From Algoriphagus boseongensis (GTDB taxonomy: Bacteria > Bacteroidota > Bacteroidia > Cytophagales > Cyclobacteriaceae), in assembly GCF_004362805.1 (NCBI RefSeq), contig NZ_SNYF01000005.1, forward strand, positions 62,001 through 126,000: a stretch of 64,000 nucleotides of DNA. Direction: 5' to 3'. The notes beneath the pieces are model-generated. The model ran no database searches, was not told where the DNA came from, and saw only the letters and a list, made by a program, of their open reading frames with translations. Every line of letters begins with the position of its first letter. Position 1 is the first letter of the stretch. Positions 51,392-60,416 of this stretch are shown here, piece by piece. The position numbers and the translations under genes were made by a program.

Positions 51392-52216
51392 ATGAATTTG
51401 ATCAAACTATTGGACAGCATTTGTCCAGATACGAATACCCCAGAAGAGAAAGACCGATTTTATTCCCGGAGGGATGCCTTTCGGCAGTTTGGAGATTTTA
51501 GTAAAAAAGTCGCCTTGGGTGCTGTTCCACTTTCGATCCTTACCGCTCTTCCAAAGGTCGCAAAAGCAGATACTGCTTCTCTGATTGGGGTGCTGAATTA
51601 TGCCTTGACCTTGGAACATTTGGAATACCGCTATTATCAAATGGGATTAGACTCAGGGGTGATTATGGCTTCTGAAAGACCGATTTTCCAGAAAATAAGA
51701 GATCATGAATTGGCTCATGTGAAGTTTTTGACTGAGGTGATTGCCAATGTGCTGAATGGCACTCCGGTGACAGAGCCGAAATTCGATTTTACTGTGGGAG
51801 GGGCATTTGCACCATTCTCGGATTATCCGACCTTTTTGGCCTTAGCGCAGGCATTTGAAGATACTGGGGTAAGAGCCTATAAAGGACAAGCCGCCAATGT
51901 GATGGAAAGCGATGTGGTGTTGACGGCGGCTTTGTCCATTCATTCGGTGGAGGCAAGACATGCTTCCATGGTAAGAAGACTAAGGACTAAAAAGGGATTG
52001 GATACCCAAAAGGGTTGGGTGACTAATGCCTCTATTGGAAGTCTTCCAGCAGCTACACAAGCGATCTATGCAGGTGAGGAAAATGTTAGCCATGCAGGGG
52101 TGAATGTGGTCAATTTGACCGGAATTGATGCCGGAGCTGTTTCAGAGGCTTGGGATGAGCCTTTGTCCATGAACGAAGTGCTAGGAATAGCAGGATTATT
52201 TTTAAGTACCAACTAA
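51392..52216 (+). CDS. Ferritin-like exported protein, second of a pair
   Basis: The product is 274 residues. The N-terminus has SRRDAFRQFGDFSKK followed by a hydrophobic segment (VALGAVPLSILTAL) ending in AKA, consistent with Tat or Sec export. The bundle repeats the pattern of its neighbour: LTLEHLEYRYYQ, RDHELAHVKFL, LAQAFEDTGVRAY and SVEARHASMVRRL. The two probably form one transcript and perhaps a hetero-oligomer. Confidence 0.85.
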   Translation: MNLIKLLDSICPDTNTPEEKDRFYSRRDAFRQFGDFSKKVALGAVPLSILTALPKVAKADTASLIGVLNYALTLEHLEYRYYQMGLDSGVIMASERPIFQKIRDHELAHVKFLTEVIANVLNGTPVTEPKFDFTVGGAFAPFSDYPTFLALAQAFEDTGVRAYKGQAANVMESDVVLTAALSIHSVEARHASMVRRLRTKKGLDTQKGWVTNASIGSLPAATQAIYAGEENVSHAGVNVVNLTGIDAGAVSEAWDEPLSMNEVLGIAGLFLSTN

Positions 52217-52235
52217 GTTGGGTGGTAGTTGGGCT

Positions 52236-52267
52236 AAAGCCATCTTCGAAAGAGGGTGGCTTTTTTT
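52236..52267 (+). terminator. Terminator after the ferritin-like pair
   Basis: AAAGCCA (52236-52242) pairs with TGGCTTT (from 52257), followed by a T run to 52267. Confidence 0.8.
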
Positions 52268-52300
52268 CGTAATTATGAATGAGGAATAGGAAAATTCGGT

Positions 52301-52831
52301 TTAGAACTGAATTCGATAAAGACTGCAACGCTGGATATCAGGATGGTTTTTAAGGTCAGGATGGTCAAAATCTTTCCAGTAACTCATGCCGATTTTTTTC
52401 ATGACTTGAATTGAAGCAAGATTTCCGGTGGAGGCCATAGATAGTACTTCCTGGATTTGTTTCTCCTTTGCAAAATCCAAACAGGCTTTTGCCCCTTCGG
52501 AACTTAGTCCCTTATTCCACCACTTTTTCCCGATTCTCCAGCCTATATCCACGCAAGGTGTAAAGTCAGACTCGAACGTTTTCCAACCCAAACCAATAGC
52601 TCCGATAAGCTCTTTGGTCTCCAAAAGATCAACAGCAAAATAGCAATACCCCTTTTCTTCAAACATGTTTTGCATGCGTTCCATCATGGCTTGGGTATCC
52701 TCTCGAGTGTAGGGTTTTTGAAAAAAGCGCATCACCTCAGGGTCTGCATTGATGGCGGCAAAGTCATCTAAGTCAAATTCTTTCCATGTCCGAAATCCAA
52801 GTCTGGGTGTGGTGAAAAGGTAGGCGCTCAT
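52301..52831 (-). CDS. GNAT N-acetyltransferase (RimJ/RimL-like)
   Basis: The product is 176 residues from the ATG at 52831; a TTG further upstream would add seven residues and is less likely. It begins LFTTPRLGFRTWKEFDLDDF, typical of the RimJ/RimL group, with IGWRIGKKWWNKGLSSEGAKACLDFA as the acetyl-CoA binding segment and a late STGNLASIQVMKKIGM. The substrate, a protein N-terminus or a small molecule, is unknown. Confidence 0.88.
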   Translation of the reverse strand: MSAYLFTTPRLGFRTWKEFDLDDFAAINADPEVMRFFQKPYTREDTQAMMERMQNMFEEKGYCYFAVDLLETKELIGAIGLGWKTFESDFTPCVDIGWRIGKKWWNKGLSSEGAKACLDFAKEKQIQEVLSMASTGNLASIQVMKKIGMSYWKDFDHPDLKNHPDIQRCSLYRIQF

Positions 52832-52906
52832 CAGGAGTTTGGGGATTTTCAAAAATAGAACCTGAGCGTTCTTTAAACAAGTGCTTATAAAACGTGTTTT
52901 GATAAT

Positions 52907-53317
52907 ATGAATGCTTTGATTTTCAGTTTGCTACTACATATGAGTGTGTTTTCACCACCTAAGTCACCAGAGGATTTCCGATGGCAAAAGCGGATTATCG
53001 TGAATTATTCCTCTGAGGGATTTGATTCAGAATTTCTTTCCAATCACCGGCAGGAAATACGGGACAGGAAATTGTTATTGGTTCATCTGGTTGGGAAAAA
53101 TTTGATATGGACCAATGCAGAGGAAAGTCTCGACGTATCAGGCTTTATGGAATTAAAGGAAAAAATTCGTCCGACTTCTACCTGGGCATTGGTAGGTTTA
53201 GATGGAGGAGTAAAAAGTCAAGGGGGAAGCGAACTTCCAATGGAGGAGCTATTCCGTTTGATTGACTCTATGCCCATGCGACAATCAGAAATGAGAAAGG
53301 ACAATAAACAAAAATGA
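52907..53317 (+). CDS. DUF4174 domain protein
   Basis: The product is 136 residues. An N-terminal hydrophobic segment is followed by FRWQKRIIVNYS, ...LLLVHLVGKN, TWALVGLDGGVKS and LFRLIDSMPMRQSEM, the pattern of DUF4174. This thioredoxin-like fold family of unknown function is often exported. The stop codon lies inside the following terminator stem. Confidence 0.82.
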   Translation: MNALIFSLLLHMSVFSPPKSPEDFRWQKRIIVNYSSEGFDSEFLSNHRQEIRDRKLLLVHLVGKNLIWTNAEESLDVSGFMELKEKIRPTSTWALVGLDGGVKSQGGSELPMEELFRLIDSMPMRQSEMRKDNKQK

Positions 53318-53340
53318 GGAGCTTAAACTCCTCATTTTTT
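53311..53340. terminator. Bidirectional terminator
   Basis: TGAGGAG (53315-53321), loop CTTAAA and CTCCTCA (53328-53334), with A and T runs on either side, between convergent genes. Confidence 0.85.
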
Positions 53341-53351
53341 ATGTAAGACTT

Positions 53352-55790
53352 TTAATTCTCCACTTCGATCCATTCCAAATTTCCGGAGTACTTGTGGGAA
53401 ACCTTTCCGGTTTCATCCAGTGCCAGAAGGAAAATCCATTTATTGTCAAAGAGATTTCTGATGTTTTGATGCTTGGCAAGAATTCCGTTGATGGCTTCAA
53501 GAGGAGCATTAATGACTACATTTAATCTGGCAGGTTCGTGCTGGAATTTTTCCCCATCGTGGATGGACTGCATGGGTAATCCAACTCTCAAATCTCCTGA
53601 GAATCCTTCCAAGACTCCAATTCCTCCGGTGACATTGTGAAGGGTTTTGTTTCCTGCGCCGAGATGTGTATTGTCTACCGTTGAGGCGAAATATTGCAAA
53701 TTAATCCAGCTGGTAACCACCATCGGAGCGGTCATGATCACTTCCAAAATCTGGAAGCCTGGATCTTTTTCCCAAGTGTAAGAATGTAGGAAGGATTTCC
53801 CTTCAAGGTTCAGAGATTTGGTTTTTTCTCTTGGAGCAATAACGAAGGCAGAACATCCAGCCAATCCCCATTCTGGTCTTACCTGCGACCAGTCCACACT
53901 TCTGGAAATTAAACCTTGGTCTGAATTTTTGTCTGAATTCAATCGAAGTCCTCTTTCCAATCTGGTAAGTTTCCCTGCCTGCTCCAATGAAGCTTGCAAA
54001 GATTGGAATTCCTCTTTCTGATTTGGTGAAACTAATTCCGAATTTAGAATGCTTACCTCATCCGTCACCGTATTGTGAAGTGCAGCTAAGAAAACGGTGT
54101 CTTCAGGAATGTGAATACCTAATGATTTCAAGTTTTCCCGAACCTGAGGATTATTCAAAACGGCAGCAGCAACTTGGGAATTTACTTCTCCAGAATGACC
54201 ACCGCAGGCTCCACAATCCAACCCAGATGCATGCGGGTTGTTTACCGAATGGGATCCATGTCCCACGATCAAGACAAATTTTGCGAGTTGATCAGGCAGA
54301 GACATGGCTTTCAAGGCGCTTTGGGCCATTTTCACCTGTTGCTCCAAGGGAATTCCAAGAGCCATTCCGTTTTTGACTTCCTCGTTTAGGCTGATTTTGG
54401 TACTCGCAATAGCTGCAGATTTCCCTTTCAAATTGGATACCTGAAGTCCGAACTTTGACATTCTGAGGCTGGCTGCAAAAAGTCTGAACAGGTAGAAAAT
54501 TCCTAAAGGACTTACAAAGCTAAAGCAGGTAACTGCTCCAGATTTGAAGCTTTTCCAAAGCTTGCCCAATTGGAATTTTCTGATTTTGCTATTTAAGAGG
54601 CTTTGCTCTTGTTCAGCTTGAGAGGCAGTTTCTGAAATTTGGATTCCTGCAGGAATAAGAACCGGGCACAAGGACTCGCTATGTTCGTGGCCGAAAGGAA
54701 TATATTGAATAGGGAAGCCAAAGAAGCCTGCGAAGCCGAAGGTTTCTATTTCTGAGTCTGCTGCTTCTAGGTTTCTTCTATAGACTTCTGATCTCACATC
54801 GATACAGAAAACAGCTTGGGCTTTCGGCCTGGAGGCAGGAATTGGGGATAAAAGTGGCGCAGATTTGAATTTGGAAATCAATTTTTGCTGAGTAGCCCGA
54901 TCAAAGGACTCTTGAAGCTTTAGCCTTTCTGTTAATTGCTGAGGAACCAGTTTCTCCGGTTCGCATTTTTGATGCTGATGCTTCGCTTTTTCCCAAAGTA
55001 GAGAAAGAGCAGGAGTATTTAGTGAAAGTTTCATGCTTGCCTCCCAGCACACCAGAATGGTCAAGAATTCGGAAAGTTTTCCTCCTTTTTCCCCATAAAG
55101 TTCACTTTCCCAATCCAACTGCGCAATGTATCCTGACCAACCTCCAACTTTCAGTAAAAGTCGGTGGAGATAGGTTGGAAGGCTTTTTTCAGGAATATCC
55201 AGTATTTGTAAGGCTTCCTGAAGGGCTTTATTGGGATTATCAGAAAAGGATTTTACCTGTTTTCTGAAATTTTTTAAGCCGGCGATCTCCGGGCTAAGAT
55301 CTATAGAGGCTTCTGTTTTCCAGGCTTGAAAAATTCCAGTGTTTTGATTTGCCGCAACCCAGTTGGCCTGACCTTGATCAAAATAAGCCGAAGCCCAAGA
55401 CGTGATTCTTGTAATTAGGTAATGATTCCAGTCATGGCCAGTTTTTAAGGATGCCACATCGCTGAAATTTTGTAATTCTGGCAGTTTTGTATTCTCCTTA
55501 TTTGTGGGGTCGACAGAAAACCCATTCAGTTGAAGGTCTTCAACTCCGATTTGTCCTTCCTTGATTTTTTGCAAGTAAAAATCCTTAGGCAAGGTTAGGC
55601 TAATTCCTCCAACTTGAGCCAAATAATTTGCGGCAGTTTCAAATTTCATCTCGGTAAGTCCCAGAAAAGGATTCACGGCAACGAAATTCTTTAGAGGCCA
55701 AAGCGGCGCAATTTTTTTGCAAGTCTTTGCAAGAATTTCTTCCAGCTGAGGCGATAAACTATCCGATGTTTTTGAGAAGTTAGAATTCAT
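53352..55790 (-). CDS. dabA: DabA inorganic-carbon transporter subunit (DUF2309/UPF0753)
   Basis: The product is 812 residues, usual for the family. DabA has a beta-carbonic-anhydrase-like zinc site: here C329 and D331 in FCIDVRSE, H511 in GHGSHS and C526 in SGLDCGACGG. The H-to-C spacing of 15 residues is as I remember for characterised DabA. With DabB it couples an ion gradient to one-way conversion of CO2 to bicarbonate in the cytoplasm. It follows dabB by 28 nt. A LysR gene is divergent. In a presumed heterotroph it would supply bicarbonate to carboxylases. Confidence 0.92.
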   Translation of the reverse strand: MNSNFSKTSDSLSPQLEEILAKTCKKIAPLWPLKNFVAVNPFLGLTEMKFETAANYLAQVGGISLTLPKDFYLQKIKEGQIGVEDLQLNGFSVDPTNKENTKLPELQNFSDVASLKTGHDWNHYLITRITSWASAYFDQGQANWVAANQNTGIFQAWKTEASIDLSPEIAGLKNFRKQVKSFSDNPNKALQEALQILDIPEKSLPTYLHRLLLKVGGWSGYIAQLDWESELYGEKGGKLSEFLTILVCWEASMKLSLNTPALSLLWEKAKHQHQKCEPEKLVPQQLTERLKLQESFDRATQQKLISKFKSAPLLSPIPASRPKAQAVFCIDVRSEVYRRNLEAADSEIETFGFAGFFGFPIQYIPFGHEHSESLCPVLIPAGIQISETASQAEQEQSLLNSKIRKFQLGKLWKSFKSGAVTCFSFVSPLGIFYLFRLFAASLRMSKFGLQVSNLKGKSAAIASTKISLNEEVKNGMALGIPLEQQVKMAQSALKAMSLPDQLAKFVLIVGHGSHSVNNPHASGLDCGACGGHSGEVNSQVAAAVLNNPQVRENLKSLGIHIPEDTVFLAALHNTVTDEVSILNSELVSPNQKEEFQSLQASLEQAGKLTRLERGLRLNSDKNSDQGLISRSVDWSQVRPEWGLAGCSAFVIAPREKTKSLNLEGKSFLHSYTWEKDPGFQILEVIMTAPMVVTSWINLQYFASTVDNTHLGAGNKTLHNVTGGIGVLEGFSGDLRVGLPMQSIHDGEKFQHEPARLNVVINAPLEAINGILAKHQNIRNLFDNKWIFLLALDETGKVSHKYSGNLEWIEVEN

Positions 55791-55818
55791 GTTTTTTTGT
55801 TTAGCTAGGAGAGGAGGA

Positions 55819-57468
55819 TTAGGCTAATGTATCTTCGAAAGACTTCTTTTTGGATTCGTTTTCTGACCATTTGGGCTCGTTTTTCAGGAGGTAGGTAGAT
55901 TTGGGTACTCTAAGTCCTCCTACCATTCGGTCAAAAAATGCATTTGCATAAAGTCCATTTCTAAAGTGTATGGCCCAAGCTAAACGAAGTGGAGAATTAG
56001 GCTTGGAAAGAGTCAGTAACTGAGCAATGACTACGAGTCCAGAGATCAAAATTATTCCAGAAGCTAGGATGATTCTCCCTGTGGTAGGCTCAGCAAAAGC
56101 TGGGATTTGAGAAGCTATAAGTTGGTGGGTAAATGATTCCAATATAAAAAAGACACCGACCAAACCAGCACTTAGCAGGGCAACCATAGGGAAGATTGAG
56201 GAATTGGCCAAACCTGAGGAAAGGAGTTGGAAAACTCCCAAGATCATGATTCCACCAAGGAATAACAGCCCCCAATCCTGCTTTGGATCTATTCCAAAAA
56301 CATACCCAATTCCACCCAAAAGCCCCAAACTTAGGATAAATCCAAATGCAAGTTGCCATGGATTTGGAGAATACTTTTTGGATTGCATTTTCCCCTTTTG
56401 GATTCCCTGAACCGCACTTCCGGAAGAAAGGAAAGCATGGGCTTTGTAAAAGGAATGAGAAACCAAGTGGACCAAAGCTGCTGAGTAAAGTCCCAATCCA
56501 CTCATCATCAAACTGAATCCCATGTGACCAACACTGGAATATCCCAAAGCTGTTTTGATGGAAGTTTGGGTGAGGTAAGCAATGGTTGCGATGATGGCTG
56601 TCAATCCTCCAATACCCAGCAAAATCAAAGGAGCGTAGGTGCTAACCTCCATGATCTGGGCCATTCGTATGATTAGGAATGGGCCTGAATTCAATAATCC
56701 GGCATGAAGCAGGGCAGAAACTGGAGTGGGAGTTTCCATCACCTCTATCAGCCATCCGTGAGTTGGGAATTGAGCCGACTTTAAGATCGCAGCAAGTGCT
56801 AGAAGACAAGTTGCTAGCTCCACTAAGCCTGAAGGGTTTTGAGCAAACTCAGTAGTGATTGAGGAAAAAATTGCTCCTAAGTTTCCTGAGCCCGTTAAAA
56901 AATATAAGATGCCAAAAGCAATCAGAAGCGTTAGGTCGGACAATCTTGCCACGATGAATTTCTTTCGGGCGGCGATTTTTGCAAGAGGTCTTTCTGGATA
57001 AAAGACTAGCAGGCGATGAAGAAAGATACTCGTCAAAATCCAGGTGAATCCAAGTAAGGCAAGGTTTCCTGAGATGACCAAAATCTGAACAGTAGCAAGA
57101 GTTGCAGCCAATCTTCCAAGGAATACGCCTTGTCGTGAGTCTCCATCCAAATAGTTGATGCTGAAGTTCAGGATGACATACCCCAGCAGAGAAATCATGC
57201 TGTAAATAATCACACTGAGCACATCAAGTCGTAGACTAAATCCCAGTTCCTCAAATCCCCAGAGCGGAGATTCCATGCTTCCCGTAGTAGCTAAAAGCGT
57301 AGCGATTCCCAGTGAAACTAATATCCCCCAGACAGCGCTTAATTTGCTGGCCATGAGTGTTGCTTTGGGTCTAATCCCTGGATAAAACCATGAAATTACT
57401 GCCGTAAGCGCGTAGCCGGCTGGGGCAAGGAGCATCAGAAATGCCAGTGGATTGCTTGGTAGATTCAT
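55819..57468 (-). CDS. dabB: DabB/NuoL-like ion-translocating subunit
   Basis: The product is 549 residues with about 14 helices. It carries the proton-translocating Mrp/NuoL family core, including THGWLIEVMETPTPVSALLHAGLLNSG and LGYSSVGHMGFSLMMSGLG, with key Lys, His and Glu residues. It is the membrane partner of DabA. No other complex I genes are adjacent, which argues against a NADH dehydrogenase role. It is the first gene of the minus-strand operon. Confidence 0.92.
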   Translation of the reverse strand: MNLPSNPLAFLMLLAPAGYALTAVISWFYPGIRPKATLMASKLSAVWGILVSLGIATLLATTGSMESPLWGFEELGFSLRLDVLSVIIYSMISLLGYVILNFSINYLDGDSRQGVFLGRLAATLATVQILVISGNLALLGFTWILTSIFLHRLLVFYPERPLAKIAARKKFIVARLSDLTLLIAFGILYFLTGSGNLGAIFSSITTEFAQNPSGLVELATCLLALAAILKSAQFPTHGWLIEVMETPTPVSALLHAGLLNSGPFLIIRMAQIMEVSTYAPLILLGIGGLTAIIATIAYLTQTSIKTALGYSSVGHMGFSLMMSGLGLYSAALVHLVSHSFYKAHAFLSSGSAVQGIQKGKMQSKKYSPNPWQLAFGFILSLGLLGGIGYVFGIDPKQDWGLLFLGGIMILGVFQLLSSGLANSSIFPMVALLSAGLVGVFFILESFTHQLIASQIPAFAEPTTGRIILASGIILISGLVVIAQLLTLSKPNSPLRLAWAIHFRNGLYANAFFDRMVGGLRVPKSTYLLKNEPKWSENESKKKSFEDTLA

Positions 57469-57552
57469 TAATTGGATTTTGAGTGGTTAGAGAGGATTAA
57501 ATTTTTTTCTAAATAAGTACGCTGCAAATTTGGGAGTTTGGGATAATAAATT

Positions 57553-57586
57553 TTTATTTATATTTACTATTTAAAGCATAAATAAA
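57553..57586. promoter_or_regulatory. Inverted repeat in the dabB-lysR spacer
   Basis: TTTATTTAT (57553-57561) and ATAAATAAA (57578-57586) form a perfect 9-bp inverted repeat with a 16-nt spacer. It lies just before the LysR start and in the divergent spacer with dabB. This suits a LysR-type operator; assignment is inference. Confidence 0.55.
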
Positions 57587-57590
57587 GTTT

Positions 57591-58484
57591 ATGAATTATA
57601 CCCTGCATCAACTGAAGATATTTCTCAAGGTGGTTCAAACTCAAAGTGTCACCCGGGCTGCTGAGGAGTTATTCATGACTCAGCCAGCTGTTTCTATTCA
57701 ATTGAAAAATTTTCAGGATCAGTTTGATTTGCCTTTAACAGAAGTGGTGGGCAGGCAACTTTATATTACTGAATTTGGAAAGGAAGTGGCCTTGATTGCA
57801 GATCGGGTTATCGAGGAACTGGAAAATATCAACTATAAATCTCAGGCCTTTAAGGGACTTTTAACCGGGAAGCTTAGCATATCCGCTGCTTCTACAGGTA
57901 AATATGTGATTCCCTATTTTTTGACCGGATTTTTAGAAAAATACAGAGGTGTTGATCTGATTCTGGATGTGACCAATAAGAGCTTGGTTATTGAAAGTTT
58001 GAAAAAAAATGAAATTGATTTTGCCCTGGTTTCGGTCTTGCCTGATAAAATCGAGGTGGAGCAGGAAATATTGCTGGAGAATAAATTGTATCTCATGGGA
58101 AATCGTCCTGTCCGGGATGAGAAAAAGCCTCTAATTTTTCGTGAGGAGGGATCTGCTACCCGAATCGCCATGGAGCAGTACCTTCAATCTCAGGAAAAAG
58201 TCCACAGAAAAAGAATAGAGTTGACCTCCAATGAGGCGGTCAAACAGGCAGTAATTGCTGGTATTGGTGATTCTATTATGCCTTTGATAGGGGTAAGAAA
58301 TGAATTACTTAATCATGAATTGCATATCATTCCAGCTCCAGGATTACCGGTCAAGTCTGATTGGAGATTGGTTTGGCTGAAAGGAAAAAAGCTATCTGTT
58401 GTGAGTCAGGCTTTTTTGGAATACCTCCGAAATGAGAAACAAAGTCTCACCCAAAAGTATTTTGATTGGTATTTGAGTTATTAA
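57591..58484 (+). CDS. LysR-family regulator, probable dabBA activator
   Basis: The product is 297 residues. The N-terminal winged helix is LHQLKIFLKVVQTQSVTRAAEELFMTQPAVSIQLKNF, followed by a periplasmic-binding-protein-like effector domain. It is divergent from dabB with a 122-bp shared spacer, in the same layout as CbbR-type regulators of carbon uptake genes. The regulatory link is inference. Confidence 0.9.
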   Translation: MNYTLHQLKIFLKVVQTQSVTRAAEELFMTQPAVSIQLKNFQDQFDLPLTEVVGRQLYITEFGKEVALIADRVIEELENINYKSQAFKGLLTGKLSISAASTGKYVIPYFLTGFLEKYRGVDLILDVTNKSLVIESLKKNEIDFALVSVLPDKIEVEQEILLENKLYLMGNRPVRDEKKPLIFREEGSATRIAMEQYLQSQEKVHRKRIELTSNEAVKQAVIAGIGDSIMPLIGVRNELLNHELHIIPAPGLPVKSDWRLVWLKGKKLSVVSQAFLEYLRNEKQSLTQKYFDWYLSY

Positions 58485-58517
58485 AATCGGGATTTAAGAT
58501 TGCTAATCAGCTTTTTC

Positions 58518-59708
58518 TCAAATCTCCATCCCATTAAAGGGATTAAACCTGCGCCTTCCTACACTCATTGCTACGGCTCTGCAGACGGTTTTATCCCCGT
58601 ATTTCACATTCAGTTTATCTAGGGCCTGATAGAGATTGATCTGCTCTTGGGTGTCTTCGAAGAGTTTGATCTGGTAATTCCCATAGACCAGGCTGCTAAA
58701 GCGAACCCCAATCAGACGAATCAGTAAGCGGCGGCTATATAGTTTTTTGAAAAGCTCCTTGACAATGGGAAGCAGCGTATGATCCGCAGAAGTATAGGGA
58801 ATGCGCTGCTGCATAGTGTGCGTCTCAAAGTCCGAATAGCGGATCTTCACGCTTACGCATGCGGTAAGTTGGCCTTTTTGGCGAAGTTTGGATGCGAGTT
58901 GTTCAGTCATCGCCACCAGCGTAGCTTCCAATAAACGAACGTCTATGGTGTCTTGCTCGAAGGTATTTTCGGAGGAAATAGACTTTGCCTCGGAGTAGGG
59001 GATAACCGGATTCTTGTCAATCCCGTTAGCTTTTTCCCAGATCATCTTCCCGTTTTTTCCAAAAGTTGCTTCCAGAAGTTGGGAGGGCATTTGCTGTAGC
59101 GTTTGGACTTTTTTCACTCCCATATTATAGAGCATCTGAGAAGTCTTTTCTCCGATCATGGGGATTTTTCGTACAGAAAGGGGAGCGAGAAAAGGCTTTT
59201 CTTCACCAAAAGGAACCTGCTTTTCATTATTGGGTTTAGCTTCTCCGGTGGCGACTTTGGAGACGGTTTTATTTTCAGAAAGTCCCAGAGAAATGGGTAG
59301 ACCAGTCTCTTTAATGATGCGTTGGCGGAGTTCATGTGCGAGTTTGAAGCAGCCAAAAAACCGATCCATTCCGGTCAGATCCATATAAAACTCATCGATA
59401 GAAGACTTTTCGAAAAGAGGCACTGACTCTTTGACGATCTCGGTGACTTCATGGGATTTTTGGCTGTACTTTTCAAAATCCCCTCTCACGATGATGGCTT
59501 CCGGACAAAGTTGTCGCGCGGTCCGCATGGGCATAGCCGAGTGTACGCCGAATTTCCTTGCCTCATAGCTACAGGAAGCTACAACTCCCCGGTCGCTTGA
59601 TCCTCCGATAAGAATAGGTTTGCCAAGTAGTCGACTATCAAAAAGCCGCTCCACCGACACAAAAAATGAATCAAGATCCATGTGCGCAATATTCCTTCTC
59701 CCCTCCAT
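58518..59708 (-). CDS. dinB: DNA polymerase IV (Y family)
   Basis: The product is 396 residues. Catalytic acidic residues are D11 in AHMDLDSFF, and D105 and E106 in SSIDEFYMDL. Helix-hairpin-helix (IPMIGEKTSQMLYNMGV) and little-finger regions follow. It carries out error-prone translesion synthesis. An S24 repressor gene lies in divergent orientation 700 bp away, separated by an inserted repeat-flanked gene. An AT-rich palindrome lies just upstream of its start. Confidence 0.94.
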   Translation of the reverse strand: MEGRRNIAHMDLDSFFVSVERLFDSRLLGKPILIGGSSDRGVVASCSYEARKFGVHSAMPMRTARQLCPEAIIVRGDFEKYSQKSHEVTEIVKESVPLFEKSSIDEFYMDLTGMDRFFGCFKLAHELRQRIIKETGLPISLGLSENKTVSKVATGEAKPNNEKQVPFGEEKPFLAPLSVRKIPMIGEKTSQMLYNMGVKKVQTLQQMPSQLLEATFGKNGKMIWEKANGIDKNPVIPYSEAKSISSENTFEQDTIDVRLLEATLVAMTEQLASKLRQKGQLTACVSVKIRYSDFETHTMQQRIPYTSADHTLLPIVKELFKKLYSRRLLIRLIGVRFSSLVYGNYQIKLFEDTQEQINLYQALDKLNVKYGDKTVCRAVAMSVGRRRFNPFNGMEI

Positions 59709-59727
59709 AATCTTTTTGTTAATTATT

Positions 59728-59745
59728 TTAACATTTATATGTTTA
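59728..59745. promoter_or_regulatory. Candidate operator upstream of dinB
   Basis: The 18-nt near-palindrome centred in TTAACATTTATATGTTTA contains AACAT, 4-nt spacer, ATGTT. It lies 20 bp before the dinB start codon. It could be the target of the S24-type repressor at 60417. A single copy only, so this is weak. Confidence 0.35.
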
Positions 59746-59804
59746 TAATTTAGACAAAAATCTTAAATTTGAATATTGAAGTGGCGGAGGTTGTCAGGAC
59801 AGGA

Positions 59805-59936
59805 GAAGAAATACGATTGAAATAAAGTGGAAATACACCTCCCTTTGGTCGGTGAAATAGGGATTGGAGAATTGGGGTAGATACACTTGTGAAATAAAAT
59901 ATACTTCGATACGCGAGTTGAAAAATTGATATCGAA
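59805..59936. repeat. Left GAAATA array of the 59937 element
   Basis: GAAATA starts at 59808, 59819 and 59830, exactly 11 bp apart, with another at 59853. An ACCT...GGT hairpin-like segment lies near 59838. The mirror-image array follows the gene. Confidence 0.78.
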
Positions 59937-60359
59937 ATGATTTTTAATGATAGACCTATGGAATCAAAAAGAAAGTTTTATCCACTTCAGGATTTAGAAG
60001 TTTATCGTTTGGCTAGGAAGCTATCATCCATGGCTTGGGAAATATATCAGAGGCTGAATTTTCAGCAGCGAAAAGTTTGGGGCGATCAGATGCTAGAGGC
60101 CGTTGATTCCGTTGGGGCAAATGTTGCAGAGGGATATGGGCGCTTTCATTATTTAGAAAAGATCCGATTTTACTATATATCCAGAGCTTCTTTATCCGAA
60201 GGTGTTGAGCATTGGATTGATTTGGGCTTTGAAAGAGGAATCGTCTCAGACCCAGAATTCGAATTATTTCATAAAATCAGAAATGATGTTCAAATCAAAT
60301 TGAATAATATGATTAAGGCTACATATTCTGCAAAAAATCAATCTAAAGGTGATGATTAG
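59937..60359 (+). CDS. Four-helix-bundle protein (S23/IVP family)
   Basis: The product is 140 residues, or 133 if the second Met at 59958 is used; neither start has a clear ribosome site. Family features are LQDLEVYRLARKLSSMAWEIY and MLEAVDSVGANVAEGYGRFHYLEKIRFYYISRASLSEGVEHWIDLG. The protein is only distantly like the one at 40149. It is bracketed by GAAATA words on the left and inverted TATTTC words on the right, and it separates dinB from an S24 repressor gene. Confidence 0.85.
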   Translation: MIFNDRPMESKRKFYPLQDLEVYRLARKLSSMAWEIYQRLNFQQRKVWGDQMLEAVDSVGANVAEGYGRFHYLEKIRFYYISRASLSEGVEHWIDLGFERGIVSDPEFELFHKIRNDVQIKLNNMIKATYSAKNQSKGDD

Positions 60360-60416
60360 CTCTGTATTTCGCCCCGCCTGCGGGGCTTATTTCCATCATA
60401 TTTCTACTGTGTTTCT
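60360..60416. repeat. Right TATTTC array of the 59937 element
   Basis: TATTTC starts at 60365, 60388 and 60399, and TGTTTC at 60410; the last three are exactly 11 bp apart. A perfect stem GCCCCGC, CT, GCGGGGC lies at 60371-60386. The array ends immediately before the ATG at 60417. Confidence 0.8.

Noticed and set aside
55819-57468. NuoL-like gene as part of NADH dehydrogenase or an Mrp antiporter
   Set aside because: No other subunits of those complexes are adjacent, while DabA, its known partner, follows directly.
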